A stretch of 64,000 nucleotides of DNA from Nostoc parmelioides FACHB-3921 (GTDB taxonomy: Bacteria > Cyanobacteriota > Cyanobacteriia > Cyanobacteriales > Nostocaceae), in assembly GCF_014696625.1 (NCBI RefSeq), contig NZ_JACJQL010000025.1, positions 1 through 64,000 on the forward strand, written 5' to 3'. This document shows, piece after piece, positions 44,808-53,727 of this stretch. Position 1 is the first letter of the stretch. Each line of letters opens with the position of its first letter. The position numbers and the translations under genes were made by a program. The notes beneath the pieces were generated by a model that saw nothing but the letters and a program-made list of their open reading frames with translations, did not search any database and had not been told where the DNA came from.

Positions 44808-45674
44808 ATGAGTTTTATTAAAAGTATGGATAAACAAGAAACGGTTAATAATTCCCTGATTAACTACATTGAGCAGGTGTTGATTATTGCTCATAAAGAA
44901 TCAACTGAACAGTTAGAAGCAACCTTAACTAAAGAGGGATTCAATTACCAAGTTCTCCGCCAAGAAAGTCAGCCAGAATATCAGAATTTTTCTCGTAGTT
45001 ATCTCTGTTTACTAAATCATAGAAGCGCCTGGGGAAAAGCTATACAAACTGAGAAGCCAACACTCATTGTTGAAGCAGATTTTGTGCCAGTCGTTGGTTT
45101 TGGTAAGTTACCTTTACCTTATAATCCTCATCAAACTGATGTTGGTATTAGTTGGCTTTACACTTGTGCGCCCCAGGTTTATCATGTTTCACCAGAAGGC
45201 TATGCTCAAGGTTTTTCCACTTCCGCCGTTGCTTATATTGTAAATTCGCAAAGTGCTACTTATTTATTAGAACTAGCTGATGAAATCACAGAAAAAATAG
45301 GAGCTACTAAATACTCAACTTGGGATTCCGATATTGATAAATTTCTCCTCCAACGTAAGCTGAAAAATTATATTCCTTGGCGCAATTATGGGGAACATGG
45401 AGGTTTACCCAACCCAGAACATCGACAAAACAATCTGGGTAACGTTCATCACGCCGATATCCTCTACGGTAAACTTGCCTTTACGCCGTTGTATGCCCTT
45501 GGCGAACAAGGTGGAACATGGAAATTTCTGAAAGTGAGATTGCAAGCGCGCCTCAAAGGAATTGCCCGTTTGGCAGTAGGGCGCTTTTTACGTCCGCCAG
45601 TCATCCAAGGTTCTACAACTCCCTTGAGATTAATTAGATTTGCTTTATTGCGACAATTGTCCTTGAGGCTGTAG
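44808..45674 (+). CDS. Glycosyltransferase family 25-like protein
   Basis: A 288-residue protein resembling GT25 (lipopolysaccharide-type) glycosyltransferases. It begins with a beta strand and Lys-Glu-rich loop (VLIIAHKESTEQLEATL). YLCLLNHRSAWGKAIQTEKPTLIVEADFVPV (about 65-95) corresponds to the family's GCxxSHxxAW…xxxILEDD. Here the acidic metal motif reads E-A-D, not D-D/E-D. FSTSAVAYIVNSQSATYLL and the late Trp-Asp-Ser-Asp region (STWDSDIDKFLL) also fit the pattern of GT25. It would modify envelope polysaccharide, but the family call is moderate. Confidence 0.6.
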   Translation: MSFIKSMDKQETVNNSLINYIEQVLIIAHKESTEQLEATLTKEGFNYQVLRQESQPEYQNFSRSYLCLLNHRSAWGKAIQTEKPTLIVEADFVPVVGFGKLPLPYNPHQTDVGISWLYTCAPQVYHVSPEGYAQGFSTSAVAYIVNSQSATYLLELADEITEKIGATKYSTWDSDIDKFLLQRKLKNYIPWRNYGEHGGLPNPEHRQNNLGNVHHADILYGKLAFTPLYALGEQGGTWKFLKVRLQARLKGIARLAVGRFLRPPVIQGSTTPLRLIRFALLRQLSLRL

Positions 45675-45734
45675 TCAAGAGTCAAAAGTCAATAGTCCAT
45701 AGTCAAAAATCCTGTTCACTAATGACTAATGACA
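45672..45734. repeat. Heptamer STRR (AGTCAAA / AGTCCAT / AATGACT)
   Basis: About seven diverged 7-base units after the GT25-like gene. Confidence 0.8.
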
Positions 45735-45809
45735 TAATTTTTGCCCAACTTAGTTTAGAGGTGATACTCTGCGCTAGGGTAGAAATTGACGCGCGATTTG
45801 TGATTTCCT

Positions 45810-47150
45810 GTGCTTCCTTGTAAACGACCAACTTTAGTCTTGAGCTTGGCTGTTTTGTTGACTTCATTAACAGCCTGTGCAAACACTCCAACTGCCAAAA
45901 ACCTAGAACAGTCTTTGGCAGCAGATCCGAGATTGCAAACTAATCAAGTGATCTTTGGGGAAACTAAGGAGGGTGAACCCCAGCCAGAGCAAAATCAACC
46001 CTCAGTCCAATTACCTGCGGATTTCCCCCAAGATATACCTTTATATCAAAATGCTCAATTACAGGAAATTACCCCCGCCAGTGGTTCAGAAAAACGCGTA
46101 TCAACTCGTTGGCTGAGTCCAGACCCCAGCAATTTTATTAGTAGTTTTTATCGTAATCAGTTCCAGACCAACAATTGGCAGATTTTACAACAGCCAACTG
46201 ATGATGTGGAGGGAACTTTTGCTGCACGTCGGAACGATTTGCTGGTAAATGTGTCGATTCAACCCAAATCGGTAACGAACGCCGCAGCCAATCAACCCCA
46301 AACAGCAACATCAATCAAGATTGAGTACGTCCCCAATAGCACCGCCACAGCAGCATCCAATATTCCCACGGCAGGTAATACCCAGTTTATCGGCCCAGTA
46401 CCACCGACGAATTGGGCGAAAGATAATTCCACTACTCCAACAGTCGCATCAGAATTTAACGATATAAATAAAGCACCTCAACAACTGCGCCAATATATTC
46501 AAGATTTAGCTGCGTTGGGCGTTTTTAGTTCTGCATCTTCAACGAATAAGAATAATAATAATCCCGCCAACCAATTTGAACCCGGTAAAATCATTACCCG
46601 GCGAGAATATGCTCGTTGGTTAGTCAATGCCAATAACGCTATGTATGCCAATAATTCAGCGAAGCAGATTCGCTTGGCTGGGGAAAGTACACAAGCAGCA
46701 TTTACTGATGTGTCGTCTCAAGATGCTGACTTTCCAGCCATTCAAGGATTAGCCGAAGCTGGTTTAATTCCTAGCCCCTTATCGGGAGATGCGACAGCAG
46801 TTTTGTTCCGTCCTGATGCACCCTTGACTAGGGAACAGTTGATTTTGTGGAAAGTTCCCCTAGACACCCGTCAAGCTTTACCCAATGCCAATTTAGAAGC
46901 GGTGAAAGAAACGTGGGGTTTCCAAGATGTAGGGAAAATTGACCCCAAAGCTTTAAGGGCAGTTTTAGCGGATTTTCAAAATGGTGAACAGGCGAATATT
47001 CGCCGCATATTTGGTTATACAACACTGTTTCAACCCAAAAAACCAGTGACTCGCGCTGAAGCTGCTGGTGCTTTGTGGTATTTCGGCAGTCAGGGTGAGG
47101 GTATATCGGCTGTTGATGCACTCAAGTTAAAACAAACAACTACGCAGTAA
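45810..47150 (+). CDS. SLH-domain lipoprotein
   Basis: A 446-residue exported protein with a lipoprotein signal (SLAVLLTSLTAC, lipobox Leu-Thr-Ala-Cys at about Cys23). A Gln/Pro-rich region follows, then a small beta domain (about 70-175, FPQDIPLYQNAQLQEI…). Three SLH-like segments lie in the C-terminal half: FNDINKAPQQLRQYIQDLAALGV… with FEPGKIITRREYARWLV, AFTDVSSQDADFPAIQGLAEAGLI… with FRPDAPLTREQLILW, and FQDVGKIDPKALRAVLADF… with FQPKKPVTRAEAAGALWYF. SLH domains bind peptidoglycan-linked polymers, so it probably tethers the outer membrane to the wall. The GTG start at 45810 is chosen because it precedes the signal directly. Confidence 0.85.
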   Translation: MLPCKRPTLVLSLAVLLTSLTACANTPTAKNLEQSLAADPRLQTNQVIFGETKEGEPQPEQNQPSVQLPADFPQDIPLYQNAQLQEITPASGSEKRVSTRWLSPDPSNFISSFYRNQFQTNNWQILQQPTDDVEGTFAARRNDLLVNVSIQPKSVTNAAANQPQTATSIKIEYVPNSTATAASNIPTAGNTQFIGPVPPTNWAKDNSTTPTVASEFNDINKAPQQLRQYIQDLAALGVFSSASSTNKNNNNPANQFEPGKIITRREYARWLVNANNAMYANNSAKQIRLAGESTQAAFTDVSSQDADFPAIQGLAEAGLIPSPLSGDATAVLFRPDAPLTREQLILWKVPLDTRQALPNANLEAVKETWGFQDVGKIDPKALRAVLADFQNGEQANIRRIFGYTTLFQPKKPVTRAEAAGALWYFGSQGEGISAVDALKLKQTTTQ

Positions 47151-47781
47151 GCTATGACCTTTTTTGAATTCAAAATGCAAAATTCAAAATTCACGTAGGA
47201 AGAAGAATTTTTTTGAATTTAATAATTTTGGGTACAAGCCCCCACCATAATCTTCTCTACGAGACGCTGCGCGAATGATTTGGTGGTCTACAATTAGTGG
47301 CGAGTCCAAGTAGTGGCGAGTCCAAGCTCCCACTAATTGTCTTTAATTTTGAATTTTGCGGAAAGTTCTGTAGGCGGTGAATCCATTGCTGTAGGAGGGT
47401 TTCCCTCCGTAGGCAACTGGTGAACCCGGAGGGGTTTCCCGCCGTAGGAAACTTTTCAAGACGAATTTTTAATTTTGAATTGGAGCGAAGCGACTTGACG
47501 CTTGGTTTGTTGACAGTTGACGGTTGACGGTTGATGGTTAACTGTCAACCGCCAACATGAAAAGATGTGCAAGTTAAAGTAAAGGCAGCTTAGGAAATGC
47601 GATGGTCTGCTAGCGATCGTTGGTCATTGGCTTACATTGCCAATTAATCTGATTACGAAAATTCACTTAAAATCTTGATATTTTTAGCTAATTTTTCTTG
47701 ATATCTTATAGTTAGCTATGTAAAGTTACTTAGCTAAGATTAGCAATGCTGTACAGGGTGTTAAAAAGGTTAATCATTTAG
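47151..47781. other. Repeat-rich intergenic region
   Basis: Holds ATTCAAA-type remnants, a tandem pair of AGTGGCGAGTCCA (about 47297-47325), Nostoc-type CGTAGG/CCCTCCG units (47385-47450), and the GTTGACGG heptamers with a complementary GTCAACCGCC stretch that can pair (47512-47556). No gene on either strand. Confidence 0.6.
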
Positions 47782-47943
47782 GGCGTTGCTGATTAGTGGG
47801 ATGATTTTTGTCTCACGCATTCGCCCTTGGCGTTCCCGCAGGGTAGGCGCATACCCCTAAAGCGGAACCCGCAGGGTAGACGCAAAGAATCAATATTCTG
47901 CTTTGTACAAAAGTCCCAATTCATCCCGCATTTATGCAACGCC
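47782..47943. mobile_element. 162-bp MITE with terminal inverted repeats and 11-bp target duplication
   Basis: The element starts GGCGTTGC…GGGATGA and ends TCATCCC…GCAACGCC. The outer 8 bases and an inner 7-base block match as inverted repeats, separated by 8 diverged bases. It is flanked by perfect direct repeats TAATCATTTAG at 47771-47781 and 47944-47954, a target-site duplication. The interior contains two copies of a CCCGCAGGGTAG unit and no gene. It must be moved by a transposase elsewhere. Confidence 0.85.
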
Positions 47944-48022
47944 TAATCATTTAGTTAACAGCATCGTTTGTTGTAACTTTATCAAACAAGCTCAACAATA
48001 ACATTCCATTATTTCACTAAAA

Positions 48023-49069
48023 ATGAAAACTAAATTCATCGGGGCAAGTTTGATTACACTCTCCTTAATGTCGCCGCTAAAAGCTTCGGCTGCAAATTTT
48101 ACCGGGATTTACGTATTTGGCGATAGCCTATCTGATACAGGTAATACATTTCAGCTTTCCGGTGGGTTAGTTGATCCATTAAATGCTGTTCCTCCCAGCC
48201 CGCCGTATGAGCCAGGGCGTTTTTCTAATGGTTCAATATGGGTAGATTATGTAGGAAACAAGTTAGGTTTAACACCCACGCCCATCACTAATCTACTTCC
48301 TGATTTAAATGTTAGCCGTCCTCTGACTACACCCTTTCCCACACAAGGTATTAACTTCGCTATCGGTGGTGCTAATTCCGGTCAAGGTAACTCTTTTGGT
48401 TTCCCTTTACCTGGAGTTTTAGAGCAAGTATCTGCTTTTCAAGCATTACTACAGGTTAATCAACAAAGCCTTGATCCTAATGCGCTCTATACTGTATCTG
48501 GTGGTGCAAATGACTACCTCTTTCCTCCTCAGTCCAGTGATCCCAATAGACCCCAACCCTACACGAATATTTCCCAAGCTGTAAGTAACCTAGCGGCAAT
48601 AGGTGCAAAAAATATTTTAGTATTCAACTTGCCGGATTTAGGTAAGATTCCAGCATCGGGAACAAATGGTCGCAATCCTGCAATGCTGACTCAAGCAACT
48701 CTAGATTTCAACTCAAACTTAGCCAAAAATCTAGACGAAATTCGGAAAAACCAACAAGTAAATATCATTGAAATTGATATTTATTCTTTAGTTAATCGTG
48801 TGCTTGATACTCCAAGCGAATTTGGTTTTGAAAATGTAACTAATTCTTGTCTGTCTCAGTTTCTTAATTGTCGTAACAACCCCAGCCAATATTTTTTCTG
48901 GGATGATGTTCACCCAACAACTGATGGTCATCAATTAGTAGCAGAATCAGTCTTAGCGGCGACAACTCCTGAGTCTTCAACTACAGTTGGTATATTATTC
49001 CTGGGTGCATTGGGTGCAATGAGCAGCATCAAAAGCTTACAGAGAAAATCAATTAAATCTTCAATTTAG
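48023..49069 (+). CDS. Secreted GDSL/SGNH esterase with PEP-CTERM-like tail
   Basis: A 348-residue exported lipase/esterase. Signal peptide to about residue 24 (KASAA). SGNH blocks: GDSLSDTGN with nucleophile Ser35, conserved Gly region NFAIGGANSG (111-120), GGAND with Asn163, and WDDVHPT with the catalytic Asp/His pair (His297). All four are intact. The C-terminus (TPESSTTVGILFLGALGAM… then basic RKSIK) is a PEP-CTERM-type sorting signal. It probably hydrolyses esters at the cell surface. It has its own promoter region beyond the MITE and ends at a stem-loop. Confidence 0.9.
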   Translation: MKTKFIGASLITLSLMSPLKASAANFTGIYVFGDSLSDTGNTFQLSGGLVDPLNAVPPSPPYEPGRFSNGSIWVDYVGNKLGLTPTPITNLLPDLNVSRPLTTPFPTQGINFAIGGANSGQGNSFGFPLPGVLEQVSAFQALLQVNQQSLDPNALYTVSGGANDYLFPPQSSDPNRPQPYTNISQAVSNLAAIGAKNILVFNLPDLGKIPASGTNGRNPAMLTQATLDFNSNLAKNLDEIRKNQQVNIIEIDIYSLVNRVLDTPSEFGFENVTNSCLSQFLNCRNNPSQYFFWDDVHPTTDGHQLVAESVLAATTPESSTTVGILFLGALGAMSSIKSLQRKSIKSSI

Positions 49070-49105
49070 TAACGAATGTTACTGCTAAATCATTAGCCAT
49101 CTCTT

Positions 49106-49136
49106 GCTCATTCATTTACGTGAATGAGCGATTCTT
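49106..49136 (+). terminator. Probable terminator of the GDSL esterase gene
   Basis: GCTCATTCA (49106-49114) pairs with TGAATGAGC (49121-49129), followed by a short T run (49132-49138 region). Confidence 0.7.
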
Positions 49137-49249
49137 TTCAAGAATAGATATACAAAAATAGTTATGTAGTTCTAGTTTAAACACGCTTGTCCTACAATAT
49201 ATTGAATATAATTGGATATAGCTGATATGGAGATTAAATAAAAGCATTA

Positions 49250-50290
49250 ATGTGGAATTACAACGAATTATTTGAAAATATCGAAGAATTAGTTATGCAC
49301 CATTCGCCCAGTGGCGCAGAAGCCGAAATTAATCAACTTTTGCTACAAAAATTTGCGGCGCTTGGTGTAGAGGTTTGGAGCGATCGCGCAGATAATATCA
49401 TAGCCAAAATTCCGGGGAAGAATTCTGAGCGAGCAGTAGCCATCACAGCCCACAAAGACGAAATAGGGGCGATCGTCAAAAATATCGGTGATACAGGAAA
49501 AGTGGAAGTCCGCAAGCTTGGCGGTGCTTACCCTTGGGTTTATGGTGAGGGTGTCGTTGATTTATTAGGAGACAACGAAACCATTAGCGGTATTCTCAGT
49601 TTTGGTTCCCGCCACGTTTCCCACGAATCACCGCAGAAAGTCCAACAAGAAGACACAGCCGTTAAATGGGAAAACGCCTGGATTGAAACCAAACGCACTA
49701 CCGAGGAATTAGAGGCTGCTGGGATTCGTCCAGGGACAAGAATGGTAATTGGCAAACATCGCAAACGTCCCGTGAGACTACAGGATCACATTGCTAGTTA
49801 TACATTAGATAACAAAGCATCAGTAGCGATTTTGTTGGCTTTAGTTCAACAATTAAAACAGCCAGCAATTGATGTTTATTTAGTAGCATCGGCTAAAGAA
49901 GAAGTAGGCGCAATTGGGGCGTTATTCTTCACGCAAAATCAGCAATTAGATGCCTTAATCGCCTTAGAAATTTGTCCCATATCTGAAGAATATCCTGTTA
50001 AAGATAGTGAAAATCCCGTACTTTTAGTTCAGGATGCCTATGGGATATATGATGAGGGATTAAACGGACAGTTGCGCCAATGTGCCAAGCAATTAGATAT
50101 GCCTGTACAACTAACTACCTTAAGTGGCTTTGGTAGTGATGCGTCAATTGCAATGAAATTTGGTCATGTGGGACGTGCTGCTTGTTTGGCATTTCCTACC
50201 CAAAACACCCACGGTTATGAAATTGCTCATTTAGGTGCAATTTCTAACTGTATTAATTTATTGAAGGCTTTTTGTGAAACTGAGTTTTAG
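49250..50290 (+). CDS. M42-family metallopeptidase
   Basis: A 346-residue aminopeptidase/glucanase-like M42 enzyme that normally forms a large dodecamer. Two-metal site residues are visible: AHKDEIGAI (His and Asp), SYTLDNKAS (bridging Asp), ASAKEEVGAIG (Glu-Glu base and ligand), LEICP (Asp/Glu ligand) and THGYEIAHL (His ligand). The length and the closing TQNTHGYEIAH match the family. It probably trims peptides in the cytoplasm. Divergence from typical M42 is seen in an insert around 115-150 (SRHVSHESPQKVQQ). Confidence 0.9.
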   Translation: MWNYNELFENIEELVMHHSPSGAEAEINQLLLQKFAALGVEVWSDRADNIIAKIPGKNSERAVAITAHKDEIGAIVKNIGDTGKVEVRKLGGAYPWVYGEGVVDLLGDNETISGILSFGSRHVSHESPQKVQQEDTAVKWENAWIETKRTTEELEAAGIRPGTRMVIGKHRKRPVRLQDHIASYTLDNKASVAILLALVQQLKQPAIDVYLVASAKEEVGAIGALFFTQNQQLDALIALEICPISEEYPVKDSENPVLLVQDAYGIYDEGLNGQLRQCAKQLDMPVQLTTLSGFGSDASIAMKFGHVGRAACLAFPTQNTHGYEIAHLGAISNCINLLKAFCETEF

Positions 50291-50499
50291 GGAAAATAAT
50301 ATTATTTTTTACAATAAATCATAGAAAGAATGTATTCAATATTTAACTTGATCACTGTAGGAGTATAACAAAGTATGATCAGGTTTTAACTGTTGTCAAT
50401 TAGTCTATAAAAAATAGGGTTCAAATCTTAAGTGATAGACGATAGTGCTTTGTACTGATAGAATCTTAGGTTACCTCTTTATTACAAGAAAAATATAAA

Positions 50500-51948
50500 A
50501 TGACTTCATTTGAGCTTGAGAGCCCAACAGAAATAAAGACTGACCCGACTGATCTTGATCAAGAGAGTGATTTCTTTGTACAAGAAATTTTTCGATTCAA
50601 TAAAGCGCTTGAGCAACGCTTTAGAGATAAGATGCGATTGCATGAAAGTTTAAGTCGAAAAATAGTTAGTTTTCAAGCTAATAAGTCAAAACCTCAGTAT
50701 CGCTGGTTTAAATATAAAGAAGCTTTTTCAGTTGATTTGGTCAATCAGTTAATATTTGAGTACGAGAAAAAATCATTTGAGAGGATTCTTGACCCCTTCG
50801 CAGGAGCAGGAACAATGCTATTTGCCTGTAGTGATGCCGGTATTCAAGCAGATGGAATAGAAGTGTTACCTATTGGTCAAGAGATTATTGAAGTAAGGAA
50901 AATAATCCAGCGACAATTCCGTCGAGAAGATTTTTTGAGATTGATTGAATGGTACAAACAAAAACCTTGGAATCAGCATAATAATAGAAAATATCTTAAT
51001 CGTTTAAGAATTACTGACGGAGCTTATCCTCCTGAAACAGAAGCATCAATAGAAAGATTTTTATTTTCTATAGAAAAAGAGAATATTTTTGTGAAACAAG
51101 TTCTCCGTTTTTCTTTACTATGTATTCTTGAATCTATCAGCTATACCCGTAAAGATGGACAGTATCTACGTTGGGATAAAAGAGCATTTAGGAAAGGGGG
51201 ATCAGATAAATTTGATAAAGGTAAAATTCTGGATTTCGATGAAGCAATTACTGGGCAAATAAAATTAATTTTGAATGATTCCTTTGACGTGATAAGTAAT
51301 ACATTATTTTGTTATGGGACTCAAAGAAGTGAAATTAATTTATTTAATGCTTCATGTCTTAAAATTCTGCCTGAATTTGAGCAAGATTTTTACGACTGTA
51401 TCATTACTTCTCCACCCTATTGTAATCGTTATGACTATACACGTACATACGCTCTAGAATTAGCTCTATTAGGTGTGGGAGAAAGAGATATAGTACAACT
51501 TAGGCAAGATATGCTGAGTTGTACTGTTGAAAACAAAGAAAAGTCTCTCATTCACAATTGGCAAGAAGCATTACGTATACTTGATCAACAAGAATTGTTA
51601 CAAAGTATCTTGCGCTTTCTTGAGCGAGAGCTTGAAAGAAAAAAACTTAATAATAACGGTATTCCTCGTATGATAAAAGGATATTTCTACGAAATGGCTT
51701 GCGTTATTATAGAATGCTTTAGAGTTTTAAAAAATGGCTCACCTTTATTTATGGTAAATGATAATGTTCGCTATGCAGGTATTGATATTTCGGTTGATTT
51801 AATTCTTTCTAATATTGCAGAAAAAATTGGTTTTAATGTGGAGAGAATTCTTGTCTTACCTACTGGCAAAGGTAACAGTAGCCAACAAATGGGGATACAT
51901 GGAAGAAAGACACTTCGCAAATGTGTGTATGTTTGGAGAAAACCCTAG
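50500..51948 (+). CDS. avaIM: AvaI-type DNA (cytosine-N4) methyltransferase
   Basis: A 482-residue modification enzyme. The SAM motif I is LDPFAGAGTMLFA (98-110), and the catalytic motif IV is ITSPPYCNRYDY (302-313), the Ser-Pro-Pro-Tyr form typical of N4-cytosine methylases. About 200 residues between them would hold the target-recognition region, so the order resembles the alpha class. Together with the AvaI-like nuclease it should protect CYCGRG sites. Codon use is AT-richer than flanking core genes, suggesting acquisition. Its TAG stop overlaps the nuclease GTG start by one base. Confidence 0.9.
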   Translation: MTSFELESPTEIKTDPTDLDQESDFFVQEIFRFNKALEQRFRDKMRLHESLSRKIVSFQANKSKPQYRWFKYKEAFSVDLVNQLIFEYEKKSFERILDPFAGAGTMLFACSDAGIQADGIEVLPIGQEIIEVRKIIQRQFRREDFLRLIEWYKQKPWNQHNNRKYLNRLRITDGAYPPETEASIERFLFSIEKENIFVKQVLRFSLLCILESISYTRKDGQYLRWDKRAFRKGGSDKFDKGKILDFDEAITGQIKLILNDSFDVISNTLFCYGTQRSEINLFNASCLKILPEFEQDFYDCIITSPPYCNRYDYTRTYALELALLGVGERDIVQLRQDMLSCTVENKEKSLIHNWQEALRILDQQELLQSILRFLERELERKKLNNNGIPRMIKGYFYEMACVIIECFRVLKNGSPLFMVNDNVRYAGIDISVDLILSNIAEKIGFNVERILVLPTGKGNSSQQMGIHGRKTLRKCVYVWRKP

Positions 51949-52895
51949 TGCCATATCAATATCATCTTCAAAGCAATGATGATCTTGTGACTCCATATCA
52001 AGAAGTCAGAGCAGGATTTGTTGCTTTAGCTTTAGAAAGAAATCGAAAAGCAACACCATTTGTTGAGCAGGCAAGAGCATTAAAGATCCGAGTAAGCCAA
52101 ATTGAAAGGCCTCAAGACCTTTTACAAATGAGGGATATTAGACCTACTCTACTAGCTGCCTCTGGGGTATCAGATAAAGCTGCTGGACACCTTCAAGAAC
52201 AAGATAAAGTCGATGCAATAGAAGGTTTAATTCAAAACTTCCTAGAGCCTGCTGGAGAAAACTTTGTAGAAGAACTAGTTTACCGTTTCCTACTTACGCG
52301 TGGAGATACACTTGGTGGATCAATGCGAAATGTTGGTGGTATACTTGCTGAACGTAAATTTGCAAGATATATTATTTCTGCACTAACTCTATCGAATACC
52401 TCTTATAAATGGCTAGATAAAAACAGCAAAACTTGGCTTAATCAACCTGATGATGATACAGACATTGAATTACGTCTTAGGGGATTAAGTTGGAACTTGG
52501 AGGGTAGGAATAGGACTTTTATTTATAATGTAAATGTTCCGATTGTGCGGAAAAATATTGATATTTGTTTGTTTGGTTGCAGACAAAATGAAATTGAAAA
52601 GAATATAATTTCAAACCCAGATATCTACATAGCTCTAGGTGAATTAAAGGGCGGTATTGACCCAGCAGGAGCAGACGAACATTGGAAAACAGCGAACAGT
52701 GCTTTAGCCAGAATCAGAACAGCATTTGATCAGCACAGTCTTCAGCCATATACTTTTTTTGTGGGATCTGCTATAGAAAAAAGCATGGCAGAAGAAATTT
52801 GGCATCAACTAAATTCTGGCATTCTTACTAATGCAGCAAACCTCACTCAGCCTGACCAAGTTGCCTCTTTATGCGCTTGGTTTATTCAACTTTGA
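51948..52895 (+). CDS. avaIR: AvaI-type restriction endonuclease (CYCGRG)
   Basis: A 315-residue type II nuclease of the AvaI/BsoBI family, which cleaves C^YCGRG. The active-site residues fall in NVPIVRKNIDICLFG (Asp205) and IALGELKGGIDPAGADEHWK (Glu232, Lys234), the PD-(D/E)xK arrangement known for BsoBI. The start is a GTG directly overlapping the methylase stop (TAGTG); the 315-residue length equals that of R.AvaI as I recall it. A stem-loop follows within a few bases of the stop. No C-protein gene is visible, so control must be through order and promoter. Confidence 0.93.
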   Translation: MPYQYHLQSNDDLVTPYQEVRAGFVALALERNRKATPFVEQARALKIRVSQIERPQDLLQMRDIRPTLLAASGVSDKAAGHLQEQDKVDAIEGLIQNFLEPAGENFVEELVYRFLLTRGDTLGGSMRNVGGILAERKFARYIISALTLSNTSYKWLDKNSKTWLNQPDDDTDIELRLRGLSWNLEGRNRTFIYNVNVPIVRKNIDICLFGCRQNEIEKNIISNPDIYIALGELKGGIDPAGADEHWKTANSALARIRTAFDQHSLQPYTFFVGSAIEKSMAEEIWHQLNSGILTNAANLTQPDQVASLCAWFIQL

Positions 52896-52896
52896 C

Positions 52897-52925
52897 GTAC
52901 AGTGACTAATTATTTGTCACTGTAC
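52897..52925 (+). terminator. Stem-loop ending the AvaI module
   Basis: GTACAGTGAC (52897-52906) pairs perfectly with GTCACTGTAC (52916-52925) over a 9-base A/T loop, directly after the nuclease stop. There is no T tract, so it may stabilise the 3' end rather than terminate strongly. It also faces the 3' end of the tRNA gene. Confidence 0.75.
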
Positions 52926-52967
52926 ACAAGAATTAGTCAAGACAAGAATATGATTTCCTGAAACCTA

Positions 52968-53039
52968 AGCCGATGATGGGATTTGAACCCACGGCCTGCT
53001 GATTACGAATCAGCTGCTCTACCACTGAGCCACATCGGC
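52968..53039 (-). tRNA. trnT-CGU: tRNA-Thr (anticodon CGT)
   Basis: Cloverleaf on the minus strand: acceptor GCCGATG / CATCGGC, D-arm GCTC…GAGC with AGTGGTA, anticodon stem GCTGA/TCAGC with loop TTCGTAA (anticodon CGT, Thr), and T-arm GTGGG-TTCAAAT-CCCAT. The discriminator base is T and CCA is not encoded. It reads ACG codons. Confidence 0.95.
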
Positions 53040-53072
53040 ATATACGATAAGAGATTATAGCATTATTTACTT

Positions 53073-53339
53073 ATGGTGGAACCTAATCCCAAAAAGCGTT
53101 TGAATCCTGAACAATATGCCCGCCTGAAAGCAGAAATGGCAGCCCCATATCGTGGCTTACGGCAACTTCTCTATATTGGTTTTGGTGCTTCGGGCTTTAT
53201 TGGGGCACTTATCTTCTTTTTTCAGATACTGGCTGGGCGAGATGTGGAAACTGCTTTACCTAACTTCGCTCTGCAAATAGGAGTTGTGGCGCTGATGATT
53301 TTTTTCTGGCGTTGGGAACAAAGCCGCCAAAAGCTATAA
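53073..53339 (+). CDS. DUF3493 family membrane protein (LPA3-like)
   Basis: An 88-residue protein with a charged N-terminus (PKKRLNPEQYARLKAEMAAPYRGLRQ) and two membrane helices (about 30-50 and 67-83). It fits the DUF3493 family, whose plant member LPA3 helps photosystem II (CP43) assembly. Such a role here is inference. It is short, complete and separate from the divergent tRNA gene, 33 bases away. Confidence 0.8.
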   Translation: MVEPNPKKRLNPEQYARLKAEMAAPYRGLRQLLYIGFGASGFIGALIFFFQILAGRDVETALPNFALQIGVVALMIFFWRWEQSRQKL

Positions 53340-53641
53340 GCAATGCAATAGTTTTGCACTAAAGGTTCTACTATTACTTAATAAGTACTTATACTTATTA
53401 AGTTTAAAAATGTAGCGGTTTCAAAGCTTTATTAAGCGTAATATTTATTAATAGCAATTTATATTTTTATACATGACAAAATACAAAGAAAGAAAAAATA
53501 AAAAAAATATTATGAAATCAAGAATTAATAAATTTTCTGAGAGACTTGTAGTTGTTCAAACGGGGTCAGCGAATATAAAGACCCTGAAAATAGACACATC
53601 ACATTGAATGGGGTTGAATTAATTTAATGACCCCCAAGTTA
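53340..53641. other. AT-rich intergenic region
   Basis: Between the DUF3493 gene and the terminator of the SLH gene. Two small G/C-clamped stems (around 53559-53586 and 53608-53637) are visible, and no gene. Confidence 0.45.
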
Positions 53642-53698
53642 AAAAAACACGCTATTTCAAGCGCCAGACCAAGAATATACTTGTCTGGCGCTTGAAAT
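53642..53698 (-). terminator. Terminator of the beta-helix/SLH gene (16-bp perfect stem)
   Basis: ATTTCAAGCGCCAGAC (53654-53669) pairs perfectly with GTCTGGCGCTTGAAAT (53683-53698), loop 13 bases. On the minus strand it is followed by AGCG and seven Ts (complement of 53642-53648). This is the longest perfect stem of any terminator here. Confidence 0.92.
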
Positions 53699-53727
53699 GT
53701 TTAATAACCGCCTCTTATCTTACTTTC

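Noticed and set aside
50417-50427. GGGTTCAAATC matches the tRNA-Thr T-arm and might be an att repeat for the R-M module
   Set aside because: It is in the opposite orientation to the tRNA copy, only 11 bases long and part of a universal T-loop sequence, so it does not qualify as a direct att repeat.
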